Shown: one piece after another, positions 22,082 to 33,547 of the stretch
How the letters are laid out: each line of letters begins with the position of its first letter
Position numbering within the stretch: position 1 is the first letter of the stretch
Origin: Megaleporinus macrocephalus
Lineage: Eukaryota > Chordata > Actinopteri > Characiformes > Anostomidae
Assembly (NCBI GenBank): GCA_021613375.1
Contig: CM038726.1
Location: forward strand, 15,172,341 to 15,236,340
Length of the DNA stretch: 64,000 nt
Reading direction: 5' to 3'
Position numbers and translations under genes: made by a program
The notes under the pieces: model-generated
Database searches by the model: none
The model's input: only the letters and a program-made list of their open reading frames with translations
What the model was told of the DNA's origin: nothing

Positions 22082-22129
22082 GTGTGCCAGAGTGTCCAGA
22101 GTTTGACCCAGTTGCTTTACAGTCTGCAG
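22082..22129 (+). CDS. arhgef18: Exon 12: 48-nt microexon, start of the coiled-coil region
   Basis: Acceptor tttatgtccag before 22082 and donor ctgcag|gtgatc; exactly 16 codons, phase 0 at both ends. It encodes VCQSVQSLTQLLYSLQ. Without it, exon 11 would join straight to AAVTIQDSCYEVQR, and the conserved family segment of the form VQRIQTLSQLLLNLQAVI would lack its first half. The exon supplies that half, ending in LQ just where the next exon starts AAV. It lies alone in an 11-kb interval, so an automated annotation would easily miss it. Because it is symmetric, skipping would keep the frame, so it may be alternatively used. Confidence 0.86.
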
Positions 22130-22264
22130 GTGATCTCATTTCAACATCTCATTCACACATACACACAAACACAGAGTAACACGGAGTAATTGCAGTGAAT
22201 CATAGTTTCTCATGTTTCTCACTTCAAAACACTCACAGTCCTAACACAGTCTCTCTTTCTATCA

Positions 22265-22268
<4 letters not shown>

Positions 22269-22314
<46 letters not shown>

Positions 22315-22329
22315 GTATGTATGTATGTA

Positions 22330-22378
<49 letters not shown>

Positions 22379-22380
22379 TT
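22269..22380. repeat. Compound microsatellite (CT)n-(TATG)n-(TA)n-(TG)n
   Basis: Continuous dinucleotide and tetranucleotide arrays starting about 140 bp after the 48-nt exon. Confidence 0.95.
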
Positions 22381-23279
22381 CTGTCTGTCTATCTATTTAT
22401 CTCTCACTCTCTCACACAAGAAACCCTCAGAGGGCATATGCACTGCATGACTCACTTCACAAAATGGTTCTCATACATGCAAACTCGCCACCTTGATTTG
22501 TTTTAAAAAATGAGTGATCTTGTGTATTGAATTAATTAGAACACCTGTGGTTTGAACGGAGCGTTGCTGAGGGGCTAGAGGACAGCTGGACTGATGAACT
22601 CGTAGTGAAAAGACCATGTAACCATGTGTATTTTTTTTTTAGTTCAGTTGCATTTAATGGTATTTACTTAAAAGCTATTGAAAGACATACTGAGTATCTA
22701 CAGTGGACCATCAAAATAAAGTGTTTCCATAAAATTAGATAGATATTTTATGTCCATAATGGTCCTGTGTGGCGAGGGTAACTACAGAATTGTCCAAAAA
22801 CAAAACTTCAGGGCTGTGAGGACATGTACATACCACTTCACATGGATCCCCTCAATTCGAGAAAAGCAAATAAGAGCACTTACATGCTGAAATTGATACA
22901 ATCAAGAGGCTTATTCTCAGTCAACTTCTCCCCAAAACAATCATGGGGAAACATAGGCTGCTCGTGTTAATGTGAAGTCTGGTAATGTTACACTAAAATG
23001 TTACCAACTCCAAACAGAAAAGGCTACCGGTTACAGTTATCCTAAGACCGTAGTGTTGTGCTTAACAAAATTGTTATGGTTATGATTTATTTTTTCAAAC
23101 GGTAAAAAGATGGAGTAGAAATTAACAAGTAAAAATATGGTAAAAAGTAATTGTCAAATATTATTTGAATAATACTGTAAAGCATTTATTATTAGGTTTT
23201 GCTAAAATGCGTATCCCTAACCTTGAATGACTCTTGCTGAAAAACTGAATATGAAAACAGATAAGCCAGATGAAGGTTT

Positions 23280-25430
23280 GGGGCTGTATTACAGAAGCTA
23301 GCCTAGCTATCTGTAGGCCTAGGTTAGTATCTCACAAGATCAAAATGAGACTTATCTTAGCAAATCTTAATTTGGAAATTTTATTTGATCTTACAGCAGC
23401 TTATCTCAAGATAGGAAATCGGAAACTTCTCAGTTGATGTCTATATTTAATTATGTGTGTGAGAGAAGTGCACAGCTGGAACATAAGCTTGCAATCATAA
23501 CATTAAATGTTAGTTTGTTAGCTGGACTGCTGCTGACATTTCAGTTTCAGTTTCCATTTCCCAAACTTTTAGCTGTTCATGCTATCATTCTTCCTCCTAA
23601 ATAACAGGCTCTCAACTCCGTCTCTTTACTCTTCAACACTATTCTTGTCAATAGTGTAGATCAAGGCTGGGTGTTTTTGAAAAAACTTTATTTTTTCGAT
23701 CTAAATAAATGTGCCAATTTATACTGGTTGTGAACTTGACTGCCTATCAGGGTTACTAAAAAACAGTTGGGTCTCATTTACCAACTGTTAAGAAGTTTCT
23801 TCTGAAAATGGGCTTAAACATCTTATTTGGGATTTGTTCTTAGGAAAGGACGCACACTCACAAGAAAAAAAGGTGCAAACAGTTCTGCAGTTTAGAACCA
23901 TGTGAACAGTCTTTTATATTGGTAAATTAGTCCCTTTTTGCTTCTCTTTGTTTCTACAGAGCATCTAACCGTAGAAAAAGAAATTAGGGCACCTTGAGGT
24001 TATCCTATGTTAGGACGGAATTTAGAATGTTTAGTGTAGTTTCTGGATTACTCTTTTCTTACATGGAGTTATTGGATAAGGTAGTAAACAGCTAATATTA
24101 TAATATCTACTTTCCTAAATTCAGTCCTAACTGAAGATGTTATGGTGAATAAGATTTTATTGATGTTTCTGAAACAGTTCTTCATTAATATCTACTGTCC
24201 TATATTCAGTCCTAACTAAAGTTATGGTGAACAAGATTTTAGAGATGTTTCTGAAACAGTTCTTCATTAATATCTACTTTCCTATATTCAGTCCTAACTG
24301 AAGATGTTATGGTGAATAAGATTTTAGAGATGTTTCTGAAACAGTTCTTCATTAATATCTACTGTCCTATATTCAGTCCTAACTAAAGTTATGGTGAATA
24401 AGATTTTAGAGATGTTTCAGTAACAGTTCTTCATTAATATCTACTGTCCTATATTCAGTCCTAACTAAAGTTATGGTGAATAAGATTTTAGAGATGATTC
24501 TGAAACAGTTCTTCATTAATATCTACTGTCCTATATTCAGTCCTAACTAAAGTTATGGTGAATAAGATTTTAGAGATGATTCTGAAACAGTTCTTCATTA
24601 ATATCTACTGTCCTATATTCAGTCCTAACTAAAGTTATGGTGAATAAGATTTTAGAGATGTTTCTGAAACAGTTCTTCATTAATATCTACTTTCCTATAT
24701 TCAGTCCTAACTGAAGATGTTATGGTGAATAAGATTTTAGAGATGTTTCTGAAACAGTTCTTCATTAATATCTACTGTCCTATATTCAGTCCTAACTAAA
24801 GTTATGGTGAATAAGATTTTAGAGATGTTTCAGTAACAGTTCTTCATTAATATCTACTGTCCTATATTCAGTCCTAACTAAAGTTATGGTGAATAAGATT
24901 TTAGAGATGATTCTGAAACAGTTCTTCATTAATATCTACTGTCCTATATTCAGTCCTAACTAAAGTTATGGTGAATAAGATTTTAGAGATGATTCTGAAA
25001 CAGTTCTTCATTAATATCTACTGTCCTATATTCAGTCCTAACTAAAGTTATGGTGAATAAGATTTTAGAGATGTTTCAGTAACAGTTCTTCATTAATATC
25101 TACTGTCCTATATTCAGTCCTAACTAAAGTTATGGTGAATAAGATTTTAGAGATGATTCTGAAACAGTTCTTCATTAATATCTACTGTCCTATATTCAGT
25201 CCTAACTAAAGTTATGGTGAATAAGATTTTAGAGATGTTTCAGTAACAGTTCTTCATTAATATCTACTTTCCTAAATTCAGTCCTACCTGAAGTTGTTAT
25301 GGTGAATAAGATTTTAGAGATCTTTCTGAAACAGTTCTTCATTAATATCTACTTTCCTATATTCAGTCCTAACTGAAGTTGTTATGGTGAATAAGATTTT
25401 AGAGTACAGATGTTTCTGTAATACGGCCCC
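23280..25430. mobile_element. DNA-transposon-like element carrying an internal minisatellite
   Basis: The left end GGGGCTGTATTACAGAA (23280) matches the complement of the right end ttctgtaatacggcccc (ending 25430), with one mismatch in 17. The flanks aggttt and aggctt form a possible 6-bp target duplication with one difference. Between the ends lie about 0.8 kb of unique sequence and the 82-bp tandem array. No transposase ORF is present, so the element is non-autonomous; superfamily undetermined. Confidence 0.6.
24093..25415. repeat. Minisatellite, 82/85-bp unit, about 16 copies
   Basis: The unit contains ttcttcattaatatctactg, tatattcagtcctaacta and gtgaataagattttagagat. Two length classes exist: 82 bp (aactaaagttatgg) and 85 bp (aactgaagatgttatgg). 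Three tail variants (gatgtttctg, gatgtttcag, gatgattctg) are arranged in a higher-order pattern. Confidence 0.95.
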
Positions 25431-27096
25431 AGGCTTGCAACAAAAAAAAAAAAAACGCTGGAGGACACTTTTAAGGACACTCCACAGACACTGTGTTTAT
25501 TCTGTGTTCTTATTTGGAGGCTAAAATCTAAAATTCCTTTTTAGGTTACTGTGTGTAGAGTCAGAGAGGAGCCAGGAAAATAAAAAGAGTTCCAGAAGAG
25601 AGTTTTCAGAAACAAATAGCCCATCCACTTAAAGGCTGATGAGCAAGTTTTCCAATGCCCCTGTGTCACTTGGCAAATAAAGGCACTTAAATCTTTTAAT
25701 CTGTGCTGCCTGCCGGTTGCTAGAGTGAAGAGGCGTGAAGTGATCGCTGAAGAGTACTAATTTAGGGATGAGCAATCCAGTTAAATTTGCATGAGTCTTT
25801 TGCACTCATCTTCAAGTAGTGAGTCAGCCAGCGCGTTGCGTCACAGAATTTGAGACCTTTTTCCATGAAAAAGTAACCACTGTCTGGTAAAGGGGCTTCT
25901 ATCGTGCAAACCCAATTCTGCTCCATTTTTTGATGAAACCATTTGTATTTGTAAGTTTCAAAAACATTAATTTCTCAGTCCAAATACAGAAACTCAAAGA
26001 GTTCATTGTTTATGATGTCATAAACATACATCTGACAGCAGTTTAGCCCCGCCCATTCCCAGTAAAGTTGTAAGGACAGCTTTTTAATGAGGCCCAGTAC
26101 AGGGTAGCCAGTCAGAACAGAGCTCATGTGCGTGTATCAGTCTTAAAGATACAATAAAACAAGCAGCCTGCTAAAACCTAAGAGACAAAGAGTGATTGGA
26201 AAATGCAATATGGGCCCTTTTAGACTTTTTACATCTATACCTCATATATAAAAGATATCTTGCATATATGTTTGTGTTGATCACTCATTTAACACGCTTC
26301 AGTGCAGTGAGGGCCAAAGGAAGGAATATATTTGTTTATTATTACTTCTAACATTATATTACAGTATTATTTATAGTTGCAGTTTTTTTTACTTTAATTT
26401 TACTTGCTCCTCAAACCCCTCCAACTCTAAACCTAACACCAAGTGCAAGTCTAACCTTAACCCAAAACCTTAACCCATCCTTTATTCTCATTTTAATGCC
26501 TTACACTTGATAAGCAGTGAAGTTTCACTAGGTAGTTTGTTATTAAAGTGGTGGAAGTTAATGGCCATCCATTAGCTTTGTCCTGACTAAGTGCCTAAGG
26601 GCGCATTTACAAGATGTTTTGGTGTCTGTCAGCAATACCCACCGATATGCATTGCTGGTTTGTGGTCGGCGAGTGGGCGGAGATCAAAGTAACCCGAAAA
26701 CTCATTAAAGCCTAAGAGCTCACGAGTGAAGAACTGGCTGGCAGTTGCTGTTCATTTACATAAAATAAAGCATACAAACGTATTTAACCAGTCGAGGCCC
26801 CGCTACAGCTTTAGAGATGGATTGTACGACTCTGAATATGAGCTGACAGCAGCAGTCACGTTCTTCCTTTTGTTCGAACGTGACAGAAGGCCTGCCCCAC
26901 ATGGTCACATGCTGTTGTGTGTTGTTGTATTGATGCCTCATTTACATGGAAATCAGTTGCAAAAGAGTTTTTTTTTTGATGGTCACAGTTTTGTTTGTTG
27001 TTCTCTAGTTTTTCAGTGTTTTTTGTAAATATTGTAATTGGGTTTTTTTTTTTGTACTTTAAATCTGCTTTGACTGGTAATGAATTACATGTTTTT

Positions 27097-27135
<39 letters not shown>

Positions 27136-27576
27136 CACTGTTCTCAGCGTTTCTGTTCATTTTCAAGTTTTTAAATGATTGGTTTTAACATTTTTATTGT
27201 TATTATTTGTTCTTTTGTACCTAAAATCTGCTTTGACTGGAATTTAATTACATGGTATTTTTTTATTTTTGTACTATGTACTATTCAAGTTATAACATTT
27301 ATATAAATCAAGAATTATATTTCATAAGTCGCAGCCATTTGGAAGCCTGAACTAATAGACAGTAGAGAGATTTTCAATAATTAGGTTAAATAGTCAGATT
27401 ACTCCAAAATAGCACTCAGCAATTAGCACATATAGTCACACCCTCTTCAGGTCATGCAGCTTTCTGAATAACCCAATTATAATTCATTCTTAGTTTCCTG
27501 CTGTTGGAGGTTGTAGCTAGTCTTAATGAAGCCACCCACTGAACCACTGTATTATTTTATTTGTTGCTCTTTCCAG

Positions 27577-28071
27577 GCTGCTGTCACCATCCAGGATAGT
27601 TGCTATGAAGTCCAGCGGCTCCTCCTCCTCCTCCTGTCAAACCCTGTATCCCACAATGCTCAGCCCCGCCCCCCGGTCGGCCTGCAGGAGCAGGAGCGGC
27701 AGCGGGAGGCGGAGCGGCGCCGGGAGGAGGCGGCGGGAGTGGCCCGGCTTCGCAGCATCCTGGCCCGGGACCGGCAGCAGTGGGAGCGCGAGTGCCAGGC
27801 CCGACAGATTCGGCACAGCCAGCAAGAGAGCATGCTCGAGCAAAGGGAGCAACAGTGCCATCTGGAGGCGCGGAGGCTGCAGCACGAGCGCGAGGACCTG
27901 CAGGAGCAGCTGCAGGACTATCAGCAGAGCCTGGAGCGACTTCGCGAGGGCCAGCGCAACGTGGAGAGAGAGAGGGAGCAGCTGGAGACCCAGCGCAGAC
28001 TGCTGGACAGTTGGAGGCATGGACGACAACGAAGTCTGCCTGCCATGGTCATACCGCTGGACGGTCAGCAG
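27577..28071 (+). CDS. arhgef18: Exon 13: large coiled-coil exon
   Basis: Acceptor ctctttccag before 27577 and donor cagcag|gtgggt; 495 nt, phase 0 at both ends. It encodes residues 623-787. It starts AAVTIQDSCYEVQRLLLLLL, then runs about 115 residues very rich in Glu, Arg and Gln (LERLREGQRNVEREREQLET), and ends SWRHGRQRSLPAMVIPLDGQ. In the family this coiled coil mediates self-association and scaffold contacts. The RQRSLP motif is a plausible basophilic phosphorylation site (inference). GC content is far above the AT-rich introns around it, and this GC-rich bias opens long shadow frames in the other five readings. Confidence 0.94.
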
Positions 28072-28247
28072 GTGGGTGACATTGCAGTGCATGTGTTTGC
28101 ATGAGTGTGTTTGTATCAGGGCCTAAATGACACACATTTCAGATTTGTGGCGTAATACAATATTAAAAGCCTGATCTTCTGTTTGAAGGATGGTAGAATG
28201 AGCACCACATTCCTCAGTTTAGTTTTGGATTAGTATCCTCCATTTGG

Positions 28248-28564
28248 TAGGGGTGGGGAAAAATCAATCGAGCATGCTATTCTGATATTTTGCATGGCAG
28301 TATTGTATTGATACACAGATGGAGAGTTTTGAAATGTTATCCTATAAATGTATTGTACAATTTTCATGATTGTGTTAGTCAGTCTGTCTGCTTGACCATC
28401 CAATTTAATTGCAAAAAATGACTAAATTGAGATGAACAGCCTGAAAATGATTGCATAAATCAAGAACTGACAGGTTTTTTTAGGGACAAAATTTGCAGTT
28501 GAAATAAGTAATAATCTATCGCAGTATATGTCATCACAGTACTCAGCATACATTCCCACCCATA
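28248..28564. mobile_element. Small hAT-type element (317 bp) with 8-bp target duplication
   Basis: Ends TAGGGGTGGGGAAAAATC and the complement of cattcccacccata. The flanking 8-mers ccatttgg (28240-28247) and ccagttgg (28565-28572) differ at one base. No coding potential. Size, terminal TA and 8-bp duplication fit a non-autonomous hAT. Confidence 0.7.
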
Positions 28565-30606
28565 CCAGTTGGTTGAGGCAGTAGATTGCATGTATACTGC
28601 AGGCCTAGAGCAGCTCTTGTCTGGCTAGCTTTGATCTCATAAAGAGAATGTCTGGCAACAACCATGGGAAATTTTGGACTAATTGTTGGTGGAAGTGTGG
28701 ATTTAATAGGTTGGGTGTGAAATTTCTAAACCAGTCCAATGCCTTGTGAAGCAGAGCTCGTAGGGGGTAATGGTTGTGTGCAGTTTCTGGGAGAAAATAT
28801 AGAGACTAACATAGCATTGTTTTTGAATGTGTTAAAGCAAGTTAGTTGTAGTAGTGTAAGGCAGATTATTTAGCAGTGATAAAGACCAGAGCAATTCTCA
28901 GTCAATCAGAATATATGATCAGAATGTTCTGGTTTATAATCTATTAGAAGGCATTTGAGTAATAGTGCTCTGCAAACCAGTGGAATCATTGCAAACCAAT
29001 AGGCTCTTTTCACATTTTTTTTTTTTTTAAGCTGGAAGTACCGTTGAAGAGTTACGCTGCTTCCATTAAAACAACAATAAGGACAATGGCCAAGTACAGC
29101 TTGTACAGCTTACCCAGGTCTTGGAGCTTGAAGCAAAAATTACTTTATCTCAGTTTCGATGGCTTTTCAGCTGCCGATAAGCAGAGCAAATGAGCATGTG
29201 CAATTAGAAGGGATGAAAGAATGAATAGAGGGGAAGTGCCTTTGTGTGAGCATTTCACCGCAGCTGACTAACGTTACACTGAAGGGAGATTGTGCTTTAA
29301 AGTCGGTTCTTTCAGCGGAACAGTTTTCAGATTTCCTCACAAAAGCTATCAGCATTTTAGAGAGAGTGCTCGGCAGGGAGTAGGTGTTTTGTTCACCGAA
29401 TCCGGTGGTTGTGGAAAATCTCTATAGCAGTACTATAGACCATGACAACTCCTACAACCTATATGCATGTATGTTCCCTATTTTGCCAGATAGTATATGG
29501 TTCGCAAGCTTCAGACAGCATGGCTAATCTAGCTTTTTAGTCGTAGTCATTTTCACTTATCCATCATTTCATGACTTGTTTTTACTCTGATACTTTGATA
29601 GCTATAAAGGAATTGATATCCTTCTTTCAGTTTGGACTCCCACCTTGTAGAATGGTTGGTGTTCTCCAGTAATCATGGATTTTGAATCTTGCCAACTATG
29701 ACCAGAGTCATAGTCAAGACATTTCTTTCCATAGTGAGTTAAACTGATATGAACCTCAATGTTTCCAAGGTTAATAAAGGACTGTAAGGCAACAGCAACA
29801 TTTAGTTTTACCCCTAACTCAAATAACTTCTCGCTTCTGTACTTTTTGGGCCTGTATTGTACGTGACCCTCTTCCTCTGTTTGGATATTTCTTTGTGTGC
29901 CGGTGGCCTGTGTGTGCGCCTGTGGATGAGACCTCTCTCTGTCTGTCTGTGCATGTTTGAAGCAGATCTGCTGCCTGTAGCTAGAAGCTTCAAGTCATAA
30001 AAGGTTTTGCACTCAGCGATGCAGCTGTCTTCTAAAAGATGAAATTCCTTCTTTCCTCCCTTTCTTTCCTCCTTCTCTCTTTTTCTTGTTGCCAAAACAC
30101 CCAACTGGTGATGTCAGACGAAATCTCTCCCAAACCTTCTCTCATCTCGCTTTGAAGATGGTGTAAAACTGTCGCTCAAGTATTCAGAGCAGAGAAGCTC
30201 TCAGTCTCTCACTGTTTCTGCCTCCCTCCGTCTTTCCTAACTTTTATATTGTGCAGCCCAGCTAGCATTACTTAAAACATATTATTTCTCAGTCATCTTT
30301 GCATTATTAGGACTGTTGTGTAGTGCTAATATCACAGAAAGCTGTAATATGCAGATAAGCTTAGTAACCAATCATGTCACATGTAACTGCATTTGAATTT
30401 TATAGCAAAACAAACGTAATATCTAGTAATAACAGCCATCAGGCTTTCTGTCTAGTTCTATGCCTGTCTGTCCAGCTATGTGTCTAGTAATCTTTCTATC
30501 TGTTTAATAGTCTGTTTAGCTCTTTGTCTATCTGTCTACCTTTATGTGTACATTGACACTTGTTATCCAGTGCTCAAACTATGTCTTGTCTATGTCTTTG
30601 TCTTAT

Positions 30607-31134
30607 TTTTTTACTTTCTAATCTAAAGTTATCATCTGTTCATTTATATCCATTAGAAAAGTAATAACAGTGTTAACAACAATAGACACTCTAAATCTCA
30701 AAATCATCCCAGTTATTTAAAAATTTGAAAGTAAGATAAGGAAAGAAATACTCCAATTTCATTTAGGTTTTGTTGCATCTATCTTGTTTTGGGAGACAGC
30801 TCGAAGCCTTCTAGATGTTTGCAACATGTGCTCAGGGTTGATGTCTTTTACTTTCTAAGCTAAAGTTATTTTCCTAATGGATATGAATGAATAGATGATA
30901 AGTGTTATAACTGTGTTAACAACAATAAACACTCTGAATCTCAAAATCATCCCAGTTATTTAAAAATGTGAAAGTTTATTAAGTAAAGAAATACTCCAAC
31001 ATAACAATCTTTTTCCTTTATATATGTTGCTATTGGGTATTTCCTGTAGGTTAATGTTTTGTTGCATATATCTTGTTTTGAAAGACCACATGAAGCCTAC
31101 TAGATATTTACAAGTGCTCAGGGTTAATAGATGT
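30607..31134. repeat. Tandem duplication (239 and 289 bp copies) with internal micro-inversion
   Basis: Copy 1 is 30607-30845, copy 2 is 30846-31134. Shared blocks include tttactttctaa, ctcaaaatcatcccagttat and gtgctcagggtt. Copy 2 carries about 45 extra bases near 31005-31050. Inside, a 30-bp segment of copy 1 (30631-30660) appears as its reverse complement in copy 2 (30869-30899). Confidence 0.85.
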
Positions 31135-31362
31135 CCTCTTTTTTTTCCTTTAAATTTTCCTTCCTTTTCCAAGTGTATTTTTTTATGTCTAATGTACTTA
31201 ACGATATGTCCCGAAAAACAGGTTGTGTATTGACAAGATCCTGGTGATGCGATACGTATAATGACACACGGGTTACAGTTTGATATATTGTGATACTGTA
31301 AACAAGGTGATAAATTGCAATTGTTTCATATTTAATTTTAGTTAAACTGTCATGGTATTAAT

Positions 31363-32241
31363 TAGAGACTGACTAATTTGCGTTTTTGAGGTTGATTCCT
31401 ATCAACTTTCAGTGCAAACGACTGATAGCCGATACCGATCGAGGGTGGGGCCAGATGGAATTATTAGCGCAAGTCATGAAACATGGTCTGAACTAGTTTA
31501 TTACCATTTTTAAGGAGCTCAAGTGAAACAGCATAATATTTGTAACAAAATTAACAGTAAATAAACAAAGTAGATCAAACAAATATCACTAATACTGTAA
31601 TCATTACATTTAGACCCGTTATTTAAAACGAAAATAGTAAATTACATAAATTCAGCTAAAACTGCAGTCATTAAACACAGACTCTGTTTTTTTAAAAACA
31701 AAAACTGCAATCATTAAATGTAGATCTTGAATTGTTGCTGCTGTACTTTTCGCACCAGTCAAATGTGGTCTGCACGGTTTTCTAGCTCTGCTGTTTGCTC
31801 ACTGTATTCAGCCGCGTGGGGTACTCTTAAGTGCCATATCAGATTAGTGGTGTTAAATGTCTTTGTCTTGGTTCCTCCACCAGTTTTTTTTTTTTGTCTT
31901 TTTTTTTCTGCCAGACTGACGACTGTTTTCTATCAGCACATGCAGTGAATAGCATAGACTGTTCTCGTGAGGCCGCTGCTTTAGTCTGTCGAAAATTAAA
32001 GTGTATGTATTTTCACCTAGTGGTTCAGATAGGTATTGCAGGGACCTGGCTGGAGGGGGTTTCATGGAGGGTTCCTCTTCCTGGATGAAATGCTAGCGGA
32101 AATACAGAAATTAGGCTCATTTGTTTAACACCATAGATCGGCTCTCAGGATCGGCTAAATTAAAGAAATATCAGCCGATCGTATATTTTGGTTAAAAATC
32201 CGCCGATACCGATACATAGCAGATCGATCATTCCATCTCTA
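31363..32241. mobile_element. hAT element (879 bp) with perfect 8-bp target duplication
   Basis: The start TAGAGACTGACTAATTTG and the end ttccatctcta are inverted-type termini. The flanks are identical, gtattaat (31355-31362 and 32242-32249). Subterminal gccgataccgatc and gccgataccgatac motifs recur near both ends. There is no intact transposase. Confidence 0.88.
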
Positions 32242-32939
32242 GTATTAATAAAAAAATGTTAGGGTTACCCTTACACTGCCTGCTTACATAAGTGTGGAAG
32301 GGACTAATGACTAAAGATAGATCACAGCACTGCTGTCTTGTGGTCAGGGCCTTCAGCACAAAAACAACCCCCGTCTGCCCCCGTCTGCCAGAAATCAAAA
32401 TATTATTTAAAATCAATACCATAATATTGGTATCAGAGACCATAATATTGCCTTATAATATTATACAGTATCTAATATTTTAAATATTATTTTCAATATA
32501 ATTTCCATATTATATGGGAATTAAACAAGAGTAGATTTAGGAAATACAATATGTGCATATGAGTGATTATATTTGACTACCAGCGTATCCACCTGTTCAT
32601 GTGACTCATCTTCCTCATATCAGTTTTTCTATGTGCTTCTCACTCTTGTGGAATGGCTTAGGGTTTCTATTTTTTTTAACTGGACCATGTCCAACATGCC
32701 CTTCCAACAAGCACCTTAACAAACCTGTCAAAACGGATGAGAAAACCAGCAGCCTGAACTCAGAAGTGCTCATTACTTCCAGTCCCATTGCCTTTCCTTT
32801 CAAGTTCAGTCAAATCAGGTGTGCAAGAGCCACTGGGCAGGAAATCATTTCTTCTCCCAGACTAAAGTACACAGAAGAGGCTAGACTGCAGTCAAACGCC
32901 TGCCTCTCTCTTTGTCTGTCTCGCTCTTCTCCCTCACAT

Positions 32940-32940
32940 G

Positions 32941-32970
<30 letters not shown>
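32940..32970. repeat. (CA)n microsatellite
   Basis: About 15 CA units. Confidence 0.95.
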
Positions 32971-32974
<4 letters not shown>

Positions 32975-33498
32975 ATGTGTGTAGAGTGCAGCCTAAAATT
33001 CATTATCTGGGGTAATGAGAGCAATTCGAGGCTCATCGGTCTTAGCGTCTGCCTCTTGACTGTGCACTAATAAACAAGTTAATGATTGATGATAATTAAA
33101 GTGCCCTAAATAAAAGGCAAGACAAAATAATTAAAGCCAGCTCTGTGTACATTGCCATCTTTGGCCAATCAATGCAAACGGAGGCAGTTCAATAATTCAT
33201 TTGGACTCTTGGGTTGGAAAAAGTTAGGTTAAGACTAGCCAGAGGCTGGGGAGGAGTGATTGGGGGGGTGGGCGGGGTGTGTTGTAGGGTAAGTGCCCGA
33301 GCATGACTCTTAACCTCTTAAGTCAGCACTTTCAGAAAGCACTTTAATGAGATATCTTTGAGTCCATTGGCTCATCAAAATGACAATCCCACGTTATATA
33401 CAGCCTGAGTTTAGTGGCTAAAACTATTTAATCATTGATGTTGACGATAAAAAAAAACCTAGAGTGAGTTAATGATGAAAAGAGCTACCATTACCCCA

Positions 33499-33540
<42 letters not shown>

Positions 33541-33547
33541 GTTATTA
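33499..33547. repeat. (ATT)n microsatellite
   Basis: About 15 uninterrupted att units followed by gttattattt. Confidence 0.95.

Larger units (their letters stand above)
22130..27576 (+). other. Intron 12-13
   Basis: 5.4 kb. Contains a compound microsatellite (22269-22380) and a 2.15-kb inverted-repeat element with an internal minisatellite (23280-25430). The remainder (25431-27576) has a (TA)n array at 27102-27132 and otherwise nothing recognised. Confidence 0.7.

Noticed and set aside
24093..25415. CRISPR-like regular repeats
   Set aside because: Units are contiguous 82-85 bp tandem copies without unique spacers, in a vertebrate intron: a minisatellite.
27605..28126. Alternative-frame and antisense ORFs of 99-173 codons, including a Leu-rich minus-strand frame
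   Set aside because: They overlap the coiled-coil exon; its GC-rich codons open other frames. Only the plus frame fits splice sites and family sequence.
32601..32984. 127-codon plus-strand frame ending in Thr-His repeats
   Set aside because: Ends in the (CA)n array, no homology recognised, intronic.
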